Origin: Eremothecium cymbalariae DBVPG#7215
Lineage: Eukaryota; Ascomycota; Saccharomycetes; Saccharomycetales; Saccharomycetaceae
Length of the DNA stretch: 64,000 nucleotides
Reading direction: 5' to 3'
Assembly: GCF_000235365.1 (NCBI RefSeq)
Contig: NC_016454.1
Coordinates: 124,001 to 188,000 of the forward strand
Part shown: piece after piece, positions 39,755-50,351 of the stretch
Numbering within the stretch: position 1 is the first letter of the stretch
Layout: each line of letters starts with the position of its first letter
Translations under genes and position numbers: made by a program
The notes under the pieces: generated by a model
What the model was told of the DNA's origin: nothing
What the model saw: the letters and a program-made list of their open reading frames with translations, nothing else
Database searches by the model: none

Positions 39755-40619
39755 CCAAAATTCAATCCTACTGCATCTCTGAGCAACAGCCGTTCCTCAC
39801 CATTTCCCACATGCCCAGAACTTAAAAAAAACCACATAATCTGCGTTTTGCTTCGTCGTATTATCACTCTCACCCTCTTGCTTGTTCTCGCCCATACCCT
39901 CTCTCCCCTTTCAATTGTTAAGTTCTACATATATTACGTATAATTTTTTAAGAACATCCCCTTAAACGCACTGATACGCGGAAATACGTTTCATATATAC
40001 GGCTATTTGGCTTTATGATTAGCTTGAAAGCGTGTAGAGAGACGTCTGTGCAGTAATATCGCACTAGATCATTGCGCAAGTGAAAAAAACACTCTTGCCC
40101 ACGTCGCTGCTTCATGTTCGCATTGCAATTGTGTTTTCGTTGTCCTTGAACATTGTTGCGAGTCGTCGCATCTTCTTGCGTCCTCTGGTGATATGACGTC
40201 TTTTAAATCCGACCGATCGGCATATGCATAACGCACGCACCTTCTCCTACGCATCTATATACGCGGTATAATATACATAAACTACATACTCGAGCATATC
40301 AAGTATGCACATGTTCTCCGGTGGAAAAAATCTTGGGTTCCTATAGCGCCGACAATCCAGACCGCTACAAGCCTTTAAAGGGTCCAGACCGATCTTTGCA
40401 GCGATATCGAAAGCTGGTTCCAGGAATGCAAATCCCTCAACAGGCTTCATACAACAACTGTGTGTATCTACCTCCTGCCCGTTTCCTGGTGCCCTGTACC
40501 CTTCCATCGCCAAACAACCTCCTATACGTAACCAGTTTCCGTAGTCCGTGTGGATGTATATGTATGCCACCACTCTGGAGAGCTCTGGGGGCAGAACATG
40601 CCCCTTTGTCTTATAGCGC

Positions 40620-40657
40620 CCCTATCTATCTATCATCCCTATCTATCTATCATCCCT
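40620..40657 (+). repeat. 17-nt tandem repeat
   Basis: Two exact copies of CCCTATCTATCTATCAT followed by a partial third copy (CCCTAT). Tetranucleotide CTAT tracts within each unit suggest origin by slippage. It is in the upstream region of RPL15, outside any supported gene. Confidence 0.9.
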
Positions 40658-40889
40658 ATATATTTCCTAAAATATTAACGCTCTCAAAATTCGCACCTGC
40701 CCAGATGAATAATTTTGAATACTGATGATGTTCGAAAGGAGCGGATGCCTACGGGCTTTACCATAATAGAAGTCCAGCCAAACCCAATGGATCCTCGTTT
40801 TCTCGAGGCACACGTACGACGCATAACACAATAGGTATGCGTGTGCGCCTCACGTCATTAGATTGAACTTTTTCGAGCGAGGAAAACGG

Positions 40890-40975
40890 TTACCCGGGAG
40901 AAGAAAATCAACGAGATAAACAGAAAAGACCTAAGTTCCGAGTAATTTTGCCGACTTCTGATAAAGAGCGGGTAA
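40890..40975 (+). promoter_or_regulatory. Two inverted Reb1-type sites in RPL15 promoter
   Basis: TTACCCG (40890-40896) and CGGGTAA (40969-40975) are Reb1 consensus cores in opposite orientation, each within a longer match (GGTTACCCGGGA and GCGGGTAACCGGGA). They lie 230-310 bp before the RPL15 start. Reb1-type factors clear nucleosomes at promoters. Binding is inferred from motif only. Confidence 0.65.
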
Positions 40976-41202
40976 CCGGGAAATATATGGTCCGGGATGC
41001 GTGCTGAAAAATACCCCAAGCAAAAAAATTTCAAAACGCCGAATAAACGTAATGTTTCTTTTTTTTTTTCACTGATCTTTTTAAAATATTTTCCAGCAGT
41101 ACTGTAATACTCTTCCAAGTGAAATATTTGTTATCTTGTGCATCCTACTAAGGACAGTCGTCGAGTGGAAACTAGTTCGAATTCGAATCAAATAAGTCAA
41201 GG

Positions 41203-41817
41203 ATGGGTGCTTACAAGTATTTAGAAGAATTGCAAAGAAAGAAGCAATCTGATGTTTTGAGATTCTTGCAGAGAGTCAGAGTCTGGGAATACAGACAAAA
41301 GAATGTTATCCACAGAGCATCCAGACCTTCCAGACCAGACAAGGCTAGAAGATTGGGTTACAAGGCCAAGCAAGGGTTTGTCATCTACCGTGTTAGAGTC
41401 AGACGTGGTAACAGAAAGAGACCTGTTTCAAAGGGTGCTACTTACGGTAAGCCAACCAACCAAGGTGTTAACCAATTGAAGTACCAAAGATCCTTGAGAG
41501 CCACTGCCGAAGAGAGAGTTGGCAGAAGAGCTGCTAACTTGAGGGTTTTGAACTCTTACTGGATTAACCAAGATTCCACCTACAAGTATTTCGAAGTTAT
41601 CTTGGTCGACCCATCTCACAAGGCTATTAGAAGAGATGCCAGATACAACTGGATCGCCAACCCAGTCCACAAGCACCGTGAAGCCAGAGGCTTGACCTCC
41701 ACTGGTAAGAAGTCCAGAGGTATCAACAAGGGTCACAAATTCCACAACACTCAAGCTGGTAGAAGAAAGACCTGGAAGAGACAAAACACCTTGTCTTTGT
41801 GGAGATACAGAAAATAA
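41203..41817 (+). CDS. RPL15: 60S ribosomal protein L15 (eL15)
   Basis: The 204-residue protein is eL15, full length and nearly identical in pattern to S. cerevisiae Rpl15A/B (YLR029C/YMR121C, 204 residues). It begins [22 protein letters not shown] and includes the blocks [42 protein letters not shown] and [18 protein letters not shown]. It is Arg/Lys-rich, as expected for an rRNA-binding protein. Codon use is strongly biased to AGA, GGT, AAG, TTG and CCA, the yeast signature of very high expression. One gene here replaces the S. cerevisiae pair. No intron is present. Confidence 0.99.
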   Translation: MGAYKYLEELQRKKQSDVLRFLQRVRVWEYRQKNVIHRASRPSRPDKARRLGYKAKQGFVIYRVRVRRGNRKRPVSKGATYGKPTNQGVNQLKYQRSLRATAEERVGRRAANLRVLNSYWINQDSTYKYFEVILVDPSHKAIRRDARYNWIANPVHKHREARGLTSTGKKSRGINKGHKFHNTQAGRRKTWKRQNTLSLWRYRK

Positions 41818-43018
41818 TCTGCTTGATACGCGTTGCTGCTGGTTTCGTATACTGAACTGTGTATATCTATCTATATATTACGTACATTTGCCTTTCCAAC
41901 ACCACAATCAAGTTTTTTTTAAAGCTCCCTCCTGCTCCCTGTCATGCTTACCAAATTGGACTATCTGGGACGACGCACACACCGCATCCTGCTTCGTTTT
42001 TGCAAGCATGCTAGAGATCCTCATGACGTCCCCATCTACATCTTCTATCTCGGTCCCCCACAGGAATCTTGGAAAAATCCAAATAGATAGATATAACTGA
42101 CAAAAACTAAATAATATAATTATGGGGTTTCTCCATTAAAACTTGACTTGACCATCCAACTGACTACCTGACTTGTATAGTTTCTAATTTCTGACCTCTG
42201 ACCTCTCCCTTGCCCTCTCAGAGCCCCCAGCTCTGAGACTCGACCTATACACCTGTAACGCCATGTATGCATGCGTCGGTTCTGCTCGACGACAGCAGCC
42301 TGGAACTTATCGCCCTGGACACCTCCCCTCTTGCGGCGTCCTACTCCAGCAGACTCTGCATCCTGCTGCCACGACTAAAAACTGTACAACATACATTGAA
42401 TACACAATGCTTAACACTACTACACACACAGCTATCCACCGCCATCCAACCCGACCAGCGTCAATGGCTACTGCTACACTGTGTGATGCTTGCCCTCACT
42501 TTTAATCTAAAAACTACTTTTTTCTTTTTTAACTTCACTCACCTTTTTTTACCCTTTCTCTTGAGGAAATTACTAGATATTTATTTTACGAGAATATTAT
42601 ATATCTACTTCAATCTGCAAAGTACATTAGCCAGATTCGTAGCCTATACAGTATTTGTTTGTTCGAGGAAGTTGGTGCATTAAAGCAATCAACCACAGCT
42701 GTTTGAGTTAAACGTTCTAAAGTTCTCGATATCAAAAGTAGAAAGCAGAAGTTTTAGAAGGTACTTTTAATATAAAATCAAAAAAAAAGACCGATTTTAG
42801 TTTTGTTCTCCCTAAATTTATTAGATTATAAAAACTTAATACAGAGATTTTATTTATAGGGTTGAAACTGTTAGTATAAAAGTTATAATATAAAGAGAGA
42901 AAGGTAGAGACTGTTTGAGGTTTTTTAGCTGTTAATTTTTTATTTTATTATTACCATCGTTGTTGTTGTTTGTTATTATTATTGTTTGAAGTCAAAGAAA
43001 GATAGGATACGAGTTGAA
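41818..43018. other. 1.2-kb region between RPL15 and ADE17
   Basis: Base composition shifts: about 42160-42500 is more G+C-rich than its surroundings and holds open plus-strand frames (longest 42267-42683, 138 codons) of unknown significance. A 9-bp stem, TCTCAGAGC/GCTCTGAGA, with loop CCCCA lies at 42216-42238, next to a CTGACCT direct repeat. The last 300 bp are A+T-rich and should hold the ADE17 promoter and leader. No clear Bas1/Gcn4 (TGACTC) site was found. Confidence 0.45.
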
Positions 43019-44791
43019 ATGGGATACTCTAAGACGGCGATTTTATCAGTTTATGATAAGACAGGGTTGCTTGATTTGGCCAAGGGGTTGGCTGAGAATA
43101 ACGTTAGGATCTTGGCATCGGGCGGTACTGCACGTATGGTTCGCGAGGCGGGGTTTACAGTTGAGGATGTTTCTTCCATTACGCATGCTCCGGAGATGCT
43201 AGGAGGCAGGGTGAAAACTTTGCATCCAGCGGTTCACGGGGGGATTCTCGCTAGGAATCTGGAATCGGACGAGAAGGATCTAAAGGAGCAAGGGATTGAG
43301 AAGGTTGATTTTGTTGTATGTAACTTGTATGCTTTCAAGGAGACGGTTGCTAAGGTTGGTGTTACTGTTCCTGAAGCTGTGGAGGAGATTGACATCGGTG
43401 GGGTGACGTTATTGAGGGCGGCTGCTAAAAACCACGCTCGGGTGACGATTTTATCTGATCCAAAAGACTATCCGCAGTTTTTGAATGAATTGTCCAAGGG
43501 ACAGATTACCACTGAATTGAGGAATAAGTTGGCTTTGAAGGCGTTTGAACATACCGCAGATTACGATGCAGCGATTTCTGATTTTTTCAGAAAACAGTAC
43601 TCTGAAGGCACTTCTCAATTGCCCTTGCGTTACGGTGCGAACCCACATCAAAAACCTGCACAGGCTTTTGCCGCTCAGCAGGAGGAGTTGCCGTTTAAGG
43701 TTTTATCAGGATCACCAGGCTATATCAATTTGCTTGATGCTTTGAACTCCTGGCCTTTAGTCAAGGAGCTCTCTGCGTCTTTGAACTTACCTGCTGCTGC
43801 ATCATTCAAGCATGTTTCCCCCGCTGGTGCAGCTGTTGCATTGCCTTTGTCAGATGTTGAAAAGCAAGTATATTTTGTTTCTGAAATTGAGGAGCTATCT
43901 CCATTGGCTTGTGCATATGCCAGAGCCCGTGGTGCTGATAGGATGTCTTCCTTTGGCGATTGGATTGCCTTATCTAACATAGTGGATGTTCCTACAGCAA
44001 TGATAATTTCCAAGGAAGTTTCTGATGGGGTTATTGCTCCGGGTTATGAGCCAGAGGCTTTGGAAATCTTAAAGAAGAAGAAGGCTGGCAAGTACTGCAT
44101 TTTGCAAATTGATCCTAACTACACCCCCGAACCTCTAGAATCTAGGCAAGTATATGGTGTAACCTTACAGCAGAAGAGAAATGATGCCATCATTAACAAA
44201 TCTTCATTTAAGGAGATTGTTTCTGCAAATAAAAATTTGACTGAACAAGCAATTGTCGATTTGACTGTAGCTACTCTAGCTCTAAAGTACACACAATCTA
44301 ATTCAGTTTGTTACGCTAAGAACGGTATGGTCATCGGATTAGGTGCCGGCCAACAGTCTAGAATCCACTGCACTAGATTGGCTGGTGATAAGGCTGATAA
44401 CTGGTGGTTAAGACAACATCCAAAAGTGTTAGCCTTCAAATGGGCCAAGGGCGTCAAAAGACCAGAAAAGTCGAATACCATCGATTTGTATGTTACCAAC
44501 CAAATTCCAACCGAAGAGCCTGAGAAATCAGAATACAACTCGAAGTTTGAAGAAATCCCAGAACCATTATCCCCTGAAGAAAGAACAGAATGGCTATCCA
44601 AGTTAACCAATGTCGCTTTATCCTCAGATGCCTTTTTCCCATTCCCAGACAATGTCTACAGAGCTGCTAGGTCTGGTGTAAAATACATTGCTGCTCCTTC
44701 TGGTTCCGTAATGGACAAGGCTGTTTTTGCTGCTGCTGATTCCTTTGATTTGGTTTACATCGAAAACCCCATCCGTTTATTCCATCACTAG
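43019..44791 (+). CDS. ADE17: AICAR transformylase / IMP cyclohydrolase
   Basis: The 590-residue bifunctional enzyme performs the last two steps of purine synthesis: formylation of AICAR, then ring closure to IMP. It matches Ade16/Ade17 (YLR028C/YMR120C, about 591 residues) along its length. The N-terminal IMPCH (MGS-like) domain carries [15 protein letters not shown] and [13 protein letters not shown]. The transformylase domain carries [14 protein letters not shown] with the catalytic Lys-His pair, [29 protein letters not shown] and [15 protein letters not shown]. It ends PIRLFHH. The ATG at 43019 ([13 protein letters not shown]) was chosen over an upstream in-frame TTG. It is single copy here, so the symbol stands for the ADE16/17 ancestor. 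Confidence 0.98.
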   Translation: MGYSKTAILSVYDKTGLLDLAKGLAENNVRILASGGTARMVREAGFTVEDVSSITHAPEMLGGRVKTLHPAVHGGILARNLESDEKDLKEQGIEKVDFVVCNLYAFKETVAKVGVTVPEAVEEIDIGGVTLLRAAAKNHARVTILSDPKDYPQFLNELSKGQITTELRNKLALKAFEHTADYDAAISDFFRKQYSEGTSQLPLRYGANPHQKPAQAFAAQQEELPFKVLSGSPGYINLLDALNSWPLVKELSASLNLPAAASFKHVSPAGAAVALPLSDVEKQVYFVSEIEELSPLACAYARARGADRMSSFGDWIALSNIVDVPTAMIISKEVSDGVIAPGYEPEALEILKKKKAGKYCILQIDPNYTPEPLESRQVYGVTLQQKRNDAIINKSSFKEIVSANKNLTEQAIVDLTVATLALKYTQSNSVCYAKNGMVIGLGAGQQSRIHCTRLAGDKADNWWLRQHPKVLAFKWAKGVKRPEKSNTIDLYVTNQIPTEEPEKSEYNSKFEEIPEPLSPEERTEWLSKLTNVALSSDAFFPFPDNVYRAARSGVKYIAAPSGSVMDKAVFAAADSFDLVYIENPIRLFHH

Positions 44792-45156
44792 GATATGCTC
44801 TCTCACAGATTCCGCTTTACCGTTCTATATCCACCCATATATATATTATATGATTGTGCGACGATTAATCCACAAGATTGATTTTTTATGACGTATAACC
44901 ATCATTCAAAACTTTTGTATTTGTGTGGGTATATGGATAATTTAAGTAGTTCTTTCCCTTCGCAACACTCTCAATACCAAGAAGGAAGACCGGTAGCAGT
45001 GTATAGAGTTTGAAAGTAAACCTTCGTATAACTGCTACCCATTTCTATAGAAGTAACTGAACTTAGCTGTTTTTGAACATAACAGTAACAGGTAAATAAT
45101 AACACAATCAAACAAACGGCACTAGACTCCCGAGATTATACATATAATTAGAAAAA
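44792..45156. other. Intergenic, ADE17 3' flank / snR30 3' flank
   Basis: About 365 bp between the ADE17 stop and the 3' end of snR30, which is transcribed toward it. A run of T on the minus strand (TTTTTTC) begins directly at the snR30 3' end. Nothing else recognised. Confidence 0.5.
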
Positions 45157-45645
45157 AGATGTCTGCAGTATGGTTTTACCCAAGTGACAACTGGCCCATA
45201 AGACCTACACAGAGTCTAGGAATATACTGCGGTAGAACGACAACTAAGACGACCGAACTCAATCTGCATGCCAGGCACACAGAGAGCTCAAGATCGTGCA
45301 TTCTACTTAATCTAAAGTTTCTACCCGTCGACGGGGCTGCTTCTGTCTCATCCACAAAAGTGGCAATAACCAATATTTGCCCAAGCTAGCAACGACTCAA
45401 AACCCCATCATAAATGACAGAGGAGAAGTATACCAACTGCCTGAACGACATATAGTTTCTTGAGACTCTGCCTCTCGAGCGTCGATCTGTAACAAAAGAC
45501 GGGAGTAGCTAAGCTTCAATAGCAAGGTCTGAAAAGAAAGTTACTCCGAAAGGATAAGTTTCTCCATCCCACTACTCCGTACATCTTAGGTACTTCGGGT
45601 CTACGAGGTCTATAAGAAAAGCTTTTGAAACTAAGTGGGCACTAC
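45157..45645 (-). ncRNA. snR30: snR30, H/ACA small nucleolar RNA (U17)
   Basis: On the minus strand the 3' hairpin carries both snR30-specific motifs that pair with 18S rRNA: m1 ATATTCCTA (45225-45217) and m2 AAACCAT (45176-45170). They flank a stem base GCAGTAT/ATACTGC (45230-45224 with 45171-45165) and form the known bipartite pocket. The ACA box lies at 45162-45160, three bases from the inferred 3' end. snR30 is essential for 18S rRNA processing rather than pseudouridylation. In S. cerevisiae SNR30 also lies between AAT2 and ADE16, on the matching strand. The 5' end is approximate, placed from TATAAAA at 45686-45680. The length, about 490 nt, is shorter than the 606 nt of S. cerevisiae. 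Confidence 0.92.
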
Positions 45646-45679
45646 CACCAGTCCACCTTTAATCTCATTTCTTCGAGCC

Positions 45680-45738
45680 TTTTATAGTTTTTCCAATTCC
45701 AACCCAACAAAAAGAAACGAAGAGTTAGGTGTTACCCG
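45680..45738 (-). promoter_or_regulatory. snR30 promoter: TATA box and Reb1-type site
   Basis: On the minus strand, CGGGTAA (45738-45732) is followed about 45 bp later by TATAAAA (45686-45680). The spacing to the inferred snR30 5' end (about 35-45 nt past the TATA box) suits an RNA polymerase II snoRNA gene. The motif pair is seen; the assignment is inferred from the gene's position. Confidence 0.65.
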
Positions 45739-45937
45739 GACATAGTGATCTGACCTTCACAAGGGCACCAAGAAGATACAGCAAAAGGCGTCGCCATTCA
45801 CTGTCACATTTTGTTTTAAACTCAACTCTCAATAAATATTCCATTAGAATAATACTGCTACCTATACCAAGTAGAGTGAGGAAGTCTTACTACCCGCTAA
45901 TGACCTTATGTAATGTTAATATTTTAGTGTCAGCTAA

Positions 45938-47872
45938 TTAAACGGCGTTTAATCTACTATACCCTTGAACGTCTGCGCGACAGCAGACGCACGTCTTGAA
46001 CCCTCGCAATCCTAACGATACGCGGCACTCCTCACAGAGAGAAAAGCAGCGGCAAGGCCAGAGAACGATGTTGCGTTGATTTGTTTTGCAAACTACGCAG
46101 GCCATATCAAGTTCATCTTCATCAATGGGGTCCTTTACATTTTTTGAAGATGATGATTGGAGCTCCAAACGACGCTGCAGTATCACTTCATTCATTATAG
46201 CTTTTTCGTTCATGTTCGCGTACTGCGATCTAGTTAACCTTTTATCGCAAGAAAGCTCACAGTTTAGTATGGTCCACATTGACAAATGCCAAGCTAGGTC
46301 ACGAGGGGAAGAACGGATCGTTTCTAGTATGGTTTGTGGCGAGATGACTTCTTGAAGGACATTCTGTAGGTCTTCACTTTCAGGTTCGGAATCATCGTAT
46401 AGTAAATCGTCACTATCTTCGTTTTCGTCTTCATCGTCAATTTCTTCGCAATCATCAGTCACATAGTCTTTTGAGCTATCTTCCTCTGGCAACAAGAACT
46501 TAAATCTATCTTCATTTTCTGCGGTCATGAAATTGGTGTAGTTTTTCTCATTGACGTAATCATTGAAGTTTGTAGTGCTCTTCTGTTTGTTTTCATACTC
46601 ATGAGATGTCCCTGACGAAATCCTTAGTAGGCTTCTGAAGCGCTTTAGCAAGCCTGAAATTACACCAAAGAGCCAGTAGAGTCTTGTGAGCGCGAAAGAC
46701 CTGGAACGTGAGTTGACGGTTTTTCTGTTTCCTGCAACTGTATCAGGCATTTTGGACATCTTATTCATATAGCTGCTAATCATGTAGCTCTTGTGTAGCG
46801 ACGTTGCAGGCGTCAAAGACGGGAGTTCTCTGTGTAGCCCATGTTCTTTGTAATGGTCAGGGTTGCAGAGCAGAACGGCCAATCTCATCACTGTGTTGCT
46901 GAACTCTTCCTCTCCCGTGAGGTTCAAGTTCTTGAACCAGTTGCTTACGAACGAATGAAACTGCAAGTCCTCTACCGAGGAAGTTTCTGTGCTGTGGCCT
47001 GGATTCCATCTGACAATACAGGCCAACATATAGCATGCCATGGACACGACAATGATAAACACAGAAAAGAACTTGGGGAAGTGTTTACACTTGGTGAAAA
47101 GCGATAGGGAGCCCAACCCATGCTGCTGGACTTCACGGGCTAAAACCCATATGAAGCCCATGTTTAAAAGTGTAGAACAACATAACCTCCAATGCCGCTT
47201 TTTGAACACTTCCACCAAGTGGATGATCAAACGCCCCATAAGAGCCATCACACAGTCCGGCCCATACTCGTGCACAGTAGCATTACCCTTTGTCATGCCA
47301 TAAAATTGCGCTGAAAGCTCAAATATCGTATAATCAGACTCCTCTAGAGGTTTGCCATTCGTCGTGATAGAAAGGAAAGTCTCAATACAATGCGATAAGG
47401 TGAATATTACATATGTCTCCGGTAGAAACGCCCCAATCTCTTTAGGCTTAAAACTCTCCGCAATCACCCCAGGTTCATACTGAACCAAAACACCAAACAA
47501 CCCATATATAATAGTAAAAGTAGCAATTAAGTGAAGCATAATCCGCGACCAGTTTGGAATATTCGTCCTCACTGTATTGGACCGAAGACCCGACATCGCA
47601 GACAACCGGCTCAAAACTAGCGCAATAAAGAAACATCCCACAGCATAACTACTAAAGAAATACCCCACAGAACTCACAAACGTCTCCGTATTTAAAGGCA
47701 ACAGCTCCGGATTGCTTAGCGAAGTAACATACTGCGTCACTATAGCATCATAAAACGACTTGTACACTCTATAAGGGGTGTTGATCAACGACGACAAAGG
47801 CATGCTGTCATTTATTAGAAAATGCGATGTTTGATCAAGATATTCTAGTTTTTCTAAAACGTTCGAATTCAT
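45938..47872 (-). CDS. ASI1: Inner nuclear membrane RING E3 subunit Asi1
   Basis: The 644-residue protein is an Asi1/Asi3-type membrane ubiquitin ligase subunit; position assigns it to ASI1 (YMR119W, about 624 residues). The Asi complex acts at the inner nuclear membrane in degradation of membrane proteins and restrains Stp1/Stp2 amino-acid signalling. Several TM segments lie in the first 320 residues (FFSSYAVGCFFIALVLSRL, MLHLIATFTIIYGLFGVLV, FFSVFIIVVSMACYMLACIV). An acidic tract precedes the C-terminal RING: CVVCKTNQRNIVLWPCRCFSLCEECR...CVCCRADVQ. The ATG at 47872 (MNSNVLEKLEYL) was used; the frame extends upstream only to a TTG. Confidence 0.88.
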   Translation of the reverse strand: MNSNVLEKLEYLDQTSHFLINDSMPLSSLINTPYRVYKSFYDAIVTQYVTSLSNPELLPLNTETFVSSVGYFFSSYAVGCFFIALVLSRLSAMSGLRSNTVRTNIPNWSRIMLHLIATFTIIYGLFGVLVQYEPGVIAESFKPKEIGAFLPETYVIFTLSHCIETFLSITTNGKPLEESDYTIFELSAQFYGMTKGNATVHEYGPDCVMALMGRLIIHLVEVFKKRHWRLCCSTLLNMGFIWVLAREVQQHGLGSLSLFTKCKHFPKFFSVFIIVVSMACYMLACIVRWNPGHSTETSSVEDLQFHSFVSNWFKNLNLTGEEEFSNTVMRLAVLLCNPDHYKEHGLHRELPSLTPATSLHKSYMISSYMNKMSKMPDTVAGNRKTVNSRSRSFALTRLYWLFGVISGLLKRFRSLLRISSGTSHEYENKQKSTTNFNDYVNEKNYTNFMTAENEDRFKFLLPEEDSSKDYVTDDCEEIDDEDENEDSDDLLYDDSEPESEDLQNVLQEVISPQTILETIRSSPRDLAWHLSMWTILNCELSCDKRLTRSQYANMNEKAIMNEVILQRRLELQSSSSKNVKDPIDEDELDMACVVCKTNQRNIVLWPCRCFSLCEECRVSLGLRGFKTCVCCRADVQGYSRLNAV

Positions 47873-48549
47873 TTGTGTTGCTTGGTACCCACGACTTGAA
47901 CACACCTCAAAGTATATATATCCCTTTGTATCCTTTGTACCTTGTACTGACAGAGACAACTTGATCTTGTAGAAACGGTTTGAGTTTCGCGAGCTTCATT
48001 TAAAAAGCATGTCGTACAACATCCGCTTCCCCTAGCATTCATCACTTGGGCTCTTTCCCTCCCGACATTGCCCAACAAAACCCGGCTTTTTAAATGAGGG
48101 GACCCGTCTGCAACAGGATGTGGGGAGGGTAGTGCTACATAGCGTTAGGATTCGTCGTTATATAACGGAAGGGATAGTTTAGTGGGTATTCTTATACAGT
48201 AGGATGTGTCAGTTGGACACGAGGGGGGCACTGTGTGGGTGGCGATGGGCGGGGGAGATTATCTAGCAAAGCTGATTCAATCGGAGGGGGATAAGGCTAT
48301 ATATGGTTAGATAGAGATCATGCCTTTGACACATTGGGATGGTTGGGAAACCAATGTTCGTCAACAAACTGTTCTAGAGAATGCTCGGATGGGTATGTCT
48401 GGGTAGCCGTTTCGGGAGAGTTGAAAAATTGGAAATAATTTTTTATTTAAAAGTGGGATATTGGAAAACTGAAGAGTCATAAAAGACAGGACGTTTAGGG
48501 AAGCTAGTTTGAGTTGTACTTGTCAGGGTGATTTTGATTGTATTTGAAG
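47873..48549. promoter_or_regulatory. Divergent promoter region ASI1 / AAT2
   Basis: About 680 bp between divergent starts. It includes G-rich segments (about 48097-48260). No conserved site is recognised with confidence, and no RNA gene is seen. Confidence 0.4.
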
Positions 48550-49809
48550 ATGGTTTTGGATCAGTTTCATAGTTTAGCTGTATTGCCTGCGGATGCTGTA
48601 TTTGATGTGCGGCTGCGGTATATGAAGGATGATAGAGGGTGTAAAGTTGACTTGGGTATTGGTGCGTATCGGGATAACAACGGGAAACCGTGGGTTCTTC
48701 CTTCGGTGAAGCTTGCGGAGGATCGGGTGCGTTCTGACGAGAATTATGACCACGAGTACTTGGGTATTTCTGGGTTTCAACCGTTGACGACTGCGGCCGT
48801 CAGGGTTTTGCTGGGCGAGGGTTCGCAGGCATTGGACGAGGACAGAGTTGTGTCGGTGCAGTCGTTGTCTGGGACTGGGGCGTTGCATCTTGCGATGAGA
48901 CTTTTGTTGGCGACGTTGCCTAAGTCGTTGGTGTATTTTTCTAGTCCTACGTGGGCGAACCATTATGCTTTGAGTAAGACGCAGGGGTTGGAAACGGCGA
49001 CTTACCCATATTGGGATAGTATTACTAAGTCGATTGACATTGAGGGGTTTTTGAAGGCGATCAATGATGCGCCCAGCGGTTCAGTTTTTGTTTTGCATGC
49101 GTGTGCGCATAACCCTACTGGTATGGATCCTACTGCAGAACAGTGGGATATGATCTTGGACGCTATCGCGTCCAAGGGCCATGTCGCATTATTTGATGTT
49201 GCGTACCAAGGGTTTGCAACGGGTGACTTGGATAGGGATGCATTTGCAGTGCGTCTAGGGTTGAAGAAATTGGCCCACAACACCCCGGTTTTGATATGCC
49301 AGTCGTTTGCCAAAAATGTAGGGATATATGGGGAGAGAGTCGGTGTGTTCCACATTGTGGTACCAAGGCAGGACCCTGCGGATGTGGCTAAGCTCAAGAT
49401 GGCGCTATTGTCCCAGTTGAACTTAATAACCCGTTCCGAGGTTTCCAACCCTCCAGCATACGGTGCCAAGGTCGTTGCCAAAGTGCTAAACACCCCAGAA
49501 TTGACTAAACAGTGGCACCAAGACATGCTCACTATGTCAAACAGAATTAAGAAGATGAGACATGTTCTGCATGACAAGTTGGTGGAATTCCAAACACCTG
49601 GTAACTGGGACCACATTATTAGACAATGTGGCATGTTCTCCTTCACAGGCTTAACAAAAGAAATGGTGGAACGTATGGAGAAAGAACATGCAGTATACCT
49701 CGTATCTAGCGGCAGGATTTCCATTGCAGGCTTAAACGATAAGAATGTAGAGCATGTTGCCAAAGCGATTGACAGTGTTGTCCGCCATTTTGCTTCGTCT
49801 AAGCTCTAA
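48550..49809 (+). CDS. AAT2: Aspartate aminotransferase, cytosolic/peroxisomal
   Basis: The 419-residue enzyme matches Aat2 (YLR027C, about 418 residues), which transfers the amino group between aspartate and 2-oxoglutarate with pyridoxal phosphate and shuttles reducing equivalents. Fold-type I features are present: SGTGALHLAMRLLL (cofactor phosphate binding), HACAHNPTGMDPT, FDVAYQGFATGD, and the PLP lysine in CQSFAKNVGIYGERVG. The C-terminal tripeptide is SKL, a canonical peroxisomal targeting signal, so at least part of the enzyme probably enters peroxisomes. The ATG at 48550 (MVLDQFHSL) was chosen over an upstream TTG, and no mitochondrial presequence is seen. Confidence 0.96.
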   Translation: MVLDQFHSLAVLPADAVFDVRLRYMKDDRGCKVDLGIGAYRDNNGKPWVLPSVKLAEDRVRSDENYDHEYLGISGFQPLTTAAVRVLLGEGSQALDEDRVVSVQSLSGTGALHLAMRLLLATLPKSLVYFSSPTWANHYALSKTQGLETATYPYWDSITKSIDIEGFLKAINDAPSGSVFVLHACAHNPTGMDPTAEQWDMILDAIASKGHVALFDVAYQGFATGDLDRDAFAVRLGLKKLAHNTPVLICQSFAKNVGIYGERVGVFHIVVPRQDPADVAKLKMALLSQLNLITRSEVSNPPAYGAKVVAKVLNTPELTKQWHQDMLTMSNRIKKMRHVLHDKLVEFQTPGNWDHIIRQCGMFSFTGLTKEMVERMEKEHAVYLVSSGRISIAGLNDKNVEHVAKAIDSVVRHFASSKL

Positions 49810-50351
49810 CCTCCCCCTCTCTGGCCGACGCCCTGGGATACATATGTCTGGTATTTGTAGTCAATACTTATATGGGATAGTATAGACTCCCGACAAAAAG
49901 TTCATTATTTTAACTCTTCTGTACATTTTGATATTTGCCGCTTTGTTGTGAAGAAACCTCTTGCGTATTGAGCGGTGAACACATAAGTTTTAGACAAGCA
50001 AATTTATGCCTCTATAATACATATAGACTACAAAAAGGGGTGATCTGGACTGGATTACACTCCATCAGATGGTGTTGCACGGACTCCTTGATCTATCCAT
50101 AGCCTAGTTATCACTGCCTATGTAGTTTTAGTCATTTTGCGGTGACTCCGGGTAACAGGTTAGCAATCCTAGTGGGCTCAAGTTCTAAATTGGGTCCTTT
50201 GTTGGAATTGGTGATGTAAGTCAGTAAGATACAGAGATATAACTATTGACACGAAGAGGCTTCCTTGGTTAGGAAGGAAGGTATTAGGATAGGAGACTTT
50301 TTACAATACTATTTCAGTATTAGGGCAAGGTAATCATTAGGATAATTAGTA
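49810..50351 (+). promoter_or_regulatory. SED5 upstream region with Reb1-type site
   Basis: About 540 bp between AAT2 and SED5. CGGGTAA (50149-50155) is a Reb1-type core about 200 bp before the SED5 start. Nothing else is recognised. Confidence 0.5.

Larger units (their letters stand above)
39755..41202. other. 1.4-kb region upstream of RPL15
   Basis: Contains overlapping plus (40321-40725) and minus (40573-40247) frames of 134 and 108 codons that resemble no family and occupy the same DNA; both are probably chance. A 17-nt tandem repeat lies at 40620-40657, and an RPL15 promoter with two Reb1-type sites is at 40890-40975, with a T-rich run near 41057-41069 closer to the start. I could not identify a clear Rap1 site. 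Confidence 0.5.

Noticed and set aside
40247..40725. Antisense pair of 108- and 134-codon ORFs upstream of RPL15
   Set aside because: Both occupy the same DNA, have no family features, and one starts at GTG; judged chance.
42986..43018. Upstream in-frame TTG start for ADE17 (also non-ATG starts for AAT2, ASI1, CTK1, APL2, DLT1 and RAD5)
   Set aside because: First ATG gives the expected family N-terminus and length in each case.
45159..45389. Overlapping plus- and minus-strand ORFs of 76 and 65 codons
   Set aside because: They lie within the snR30 RNA and reflect its sequence, not protein coding.
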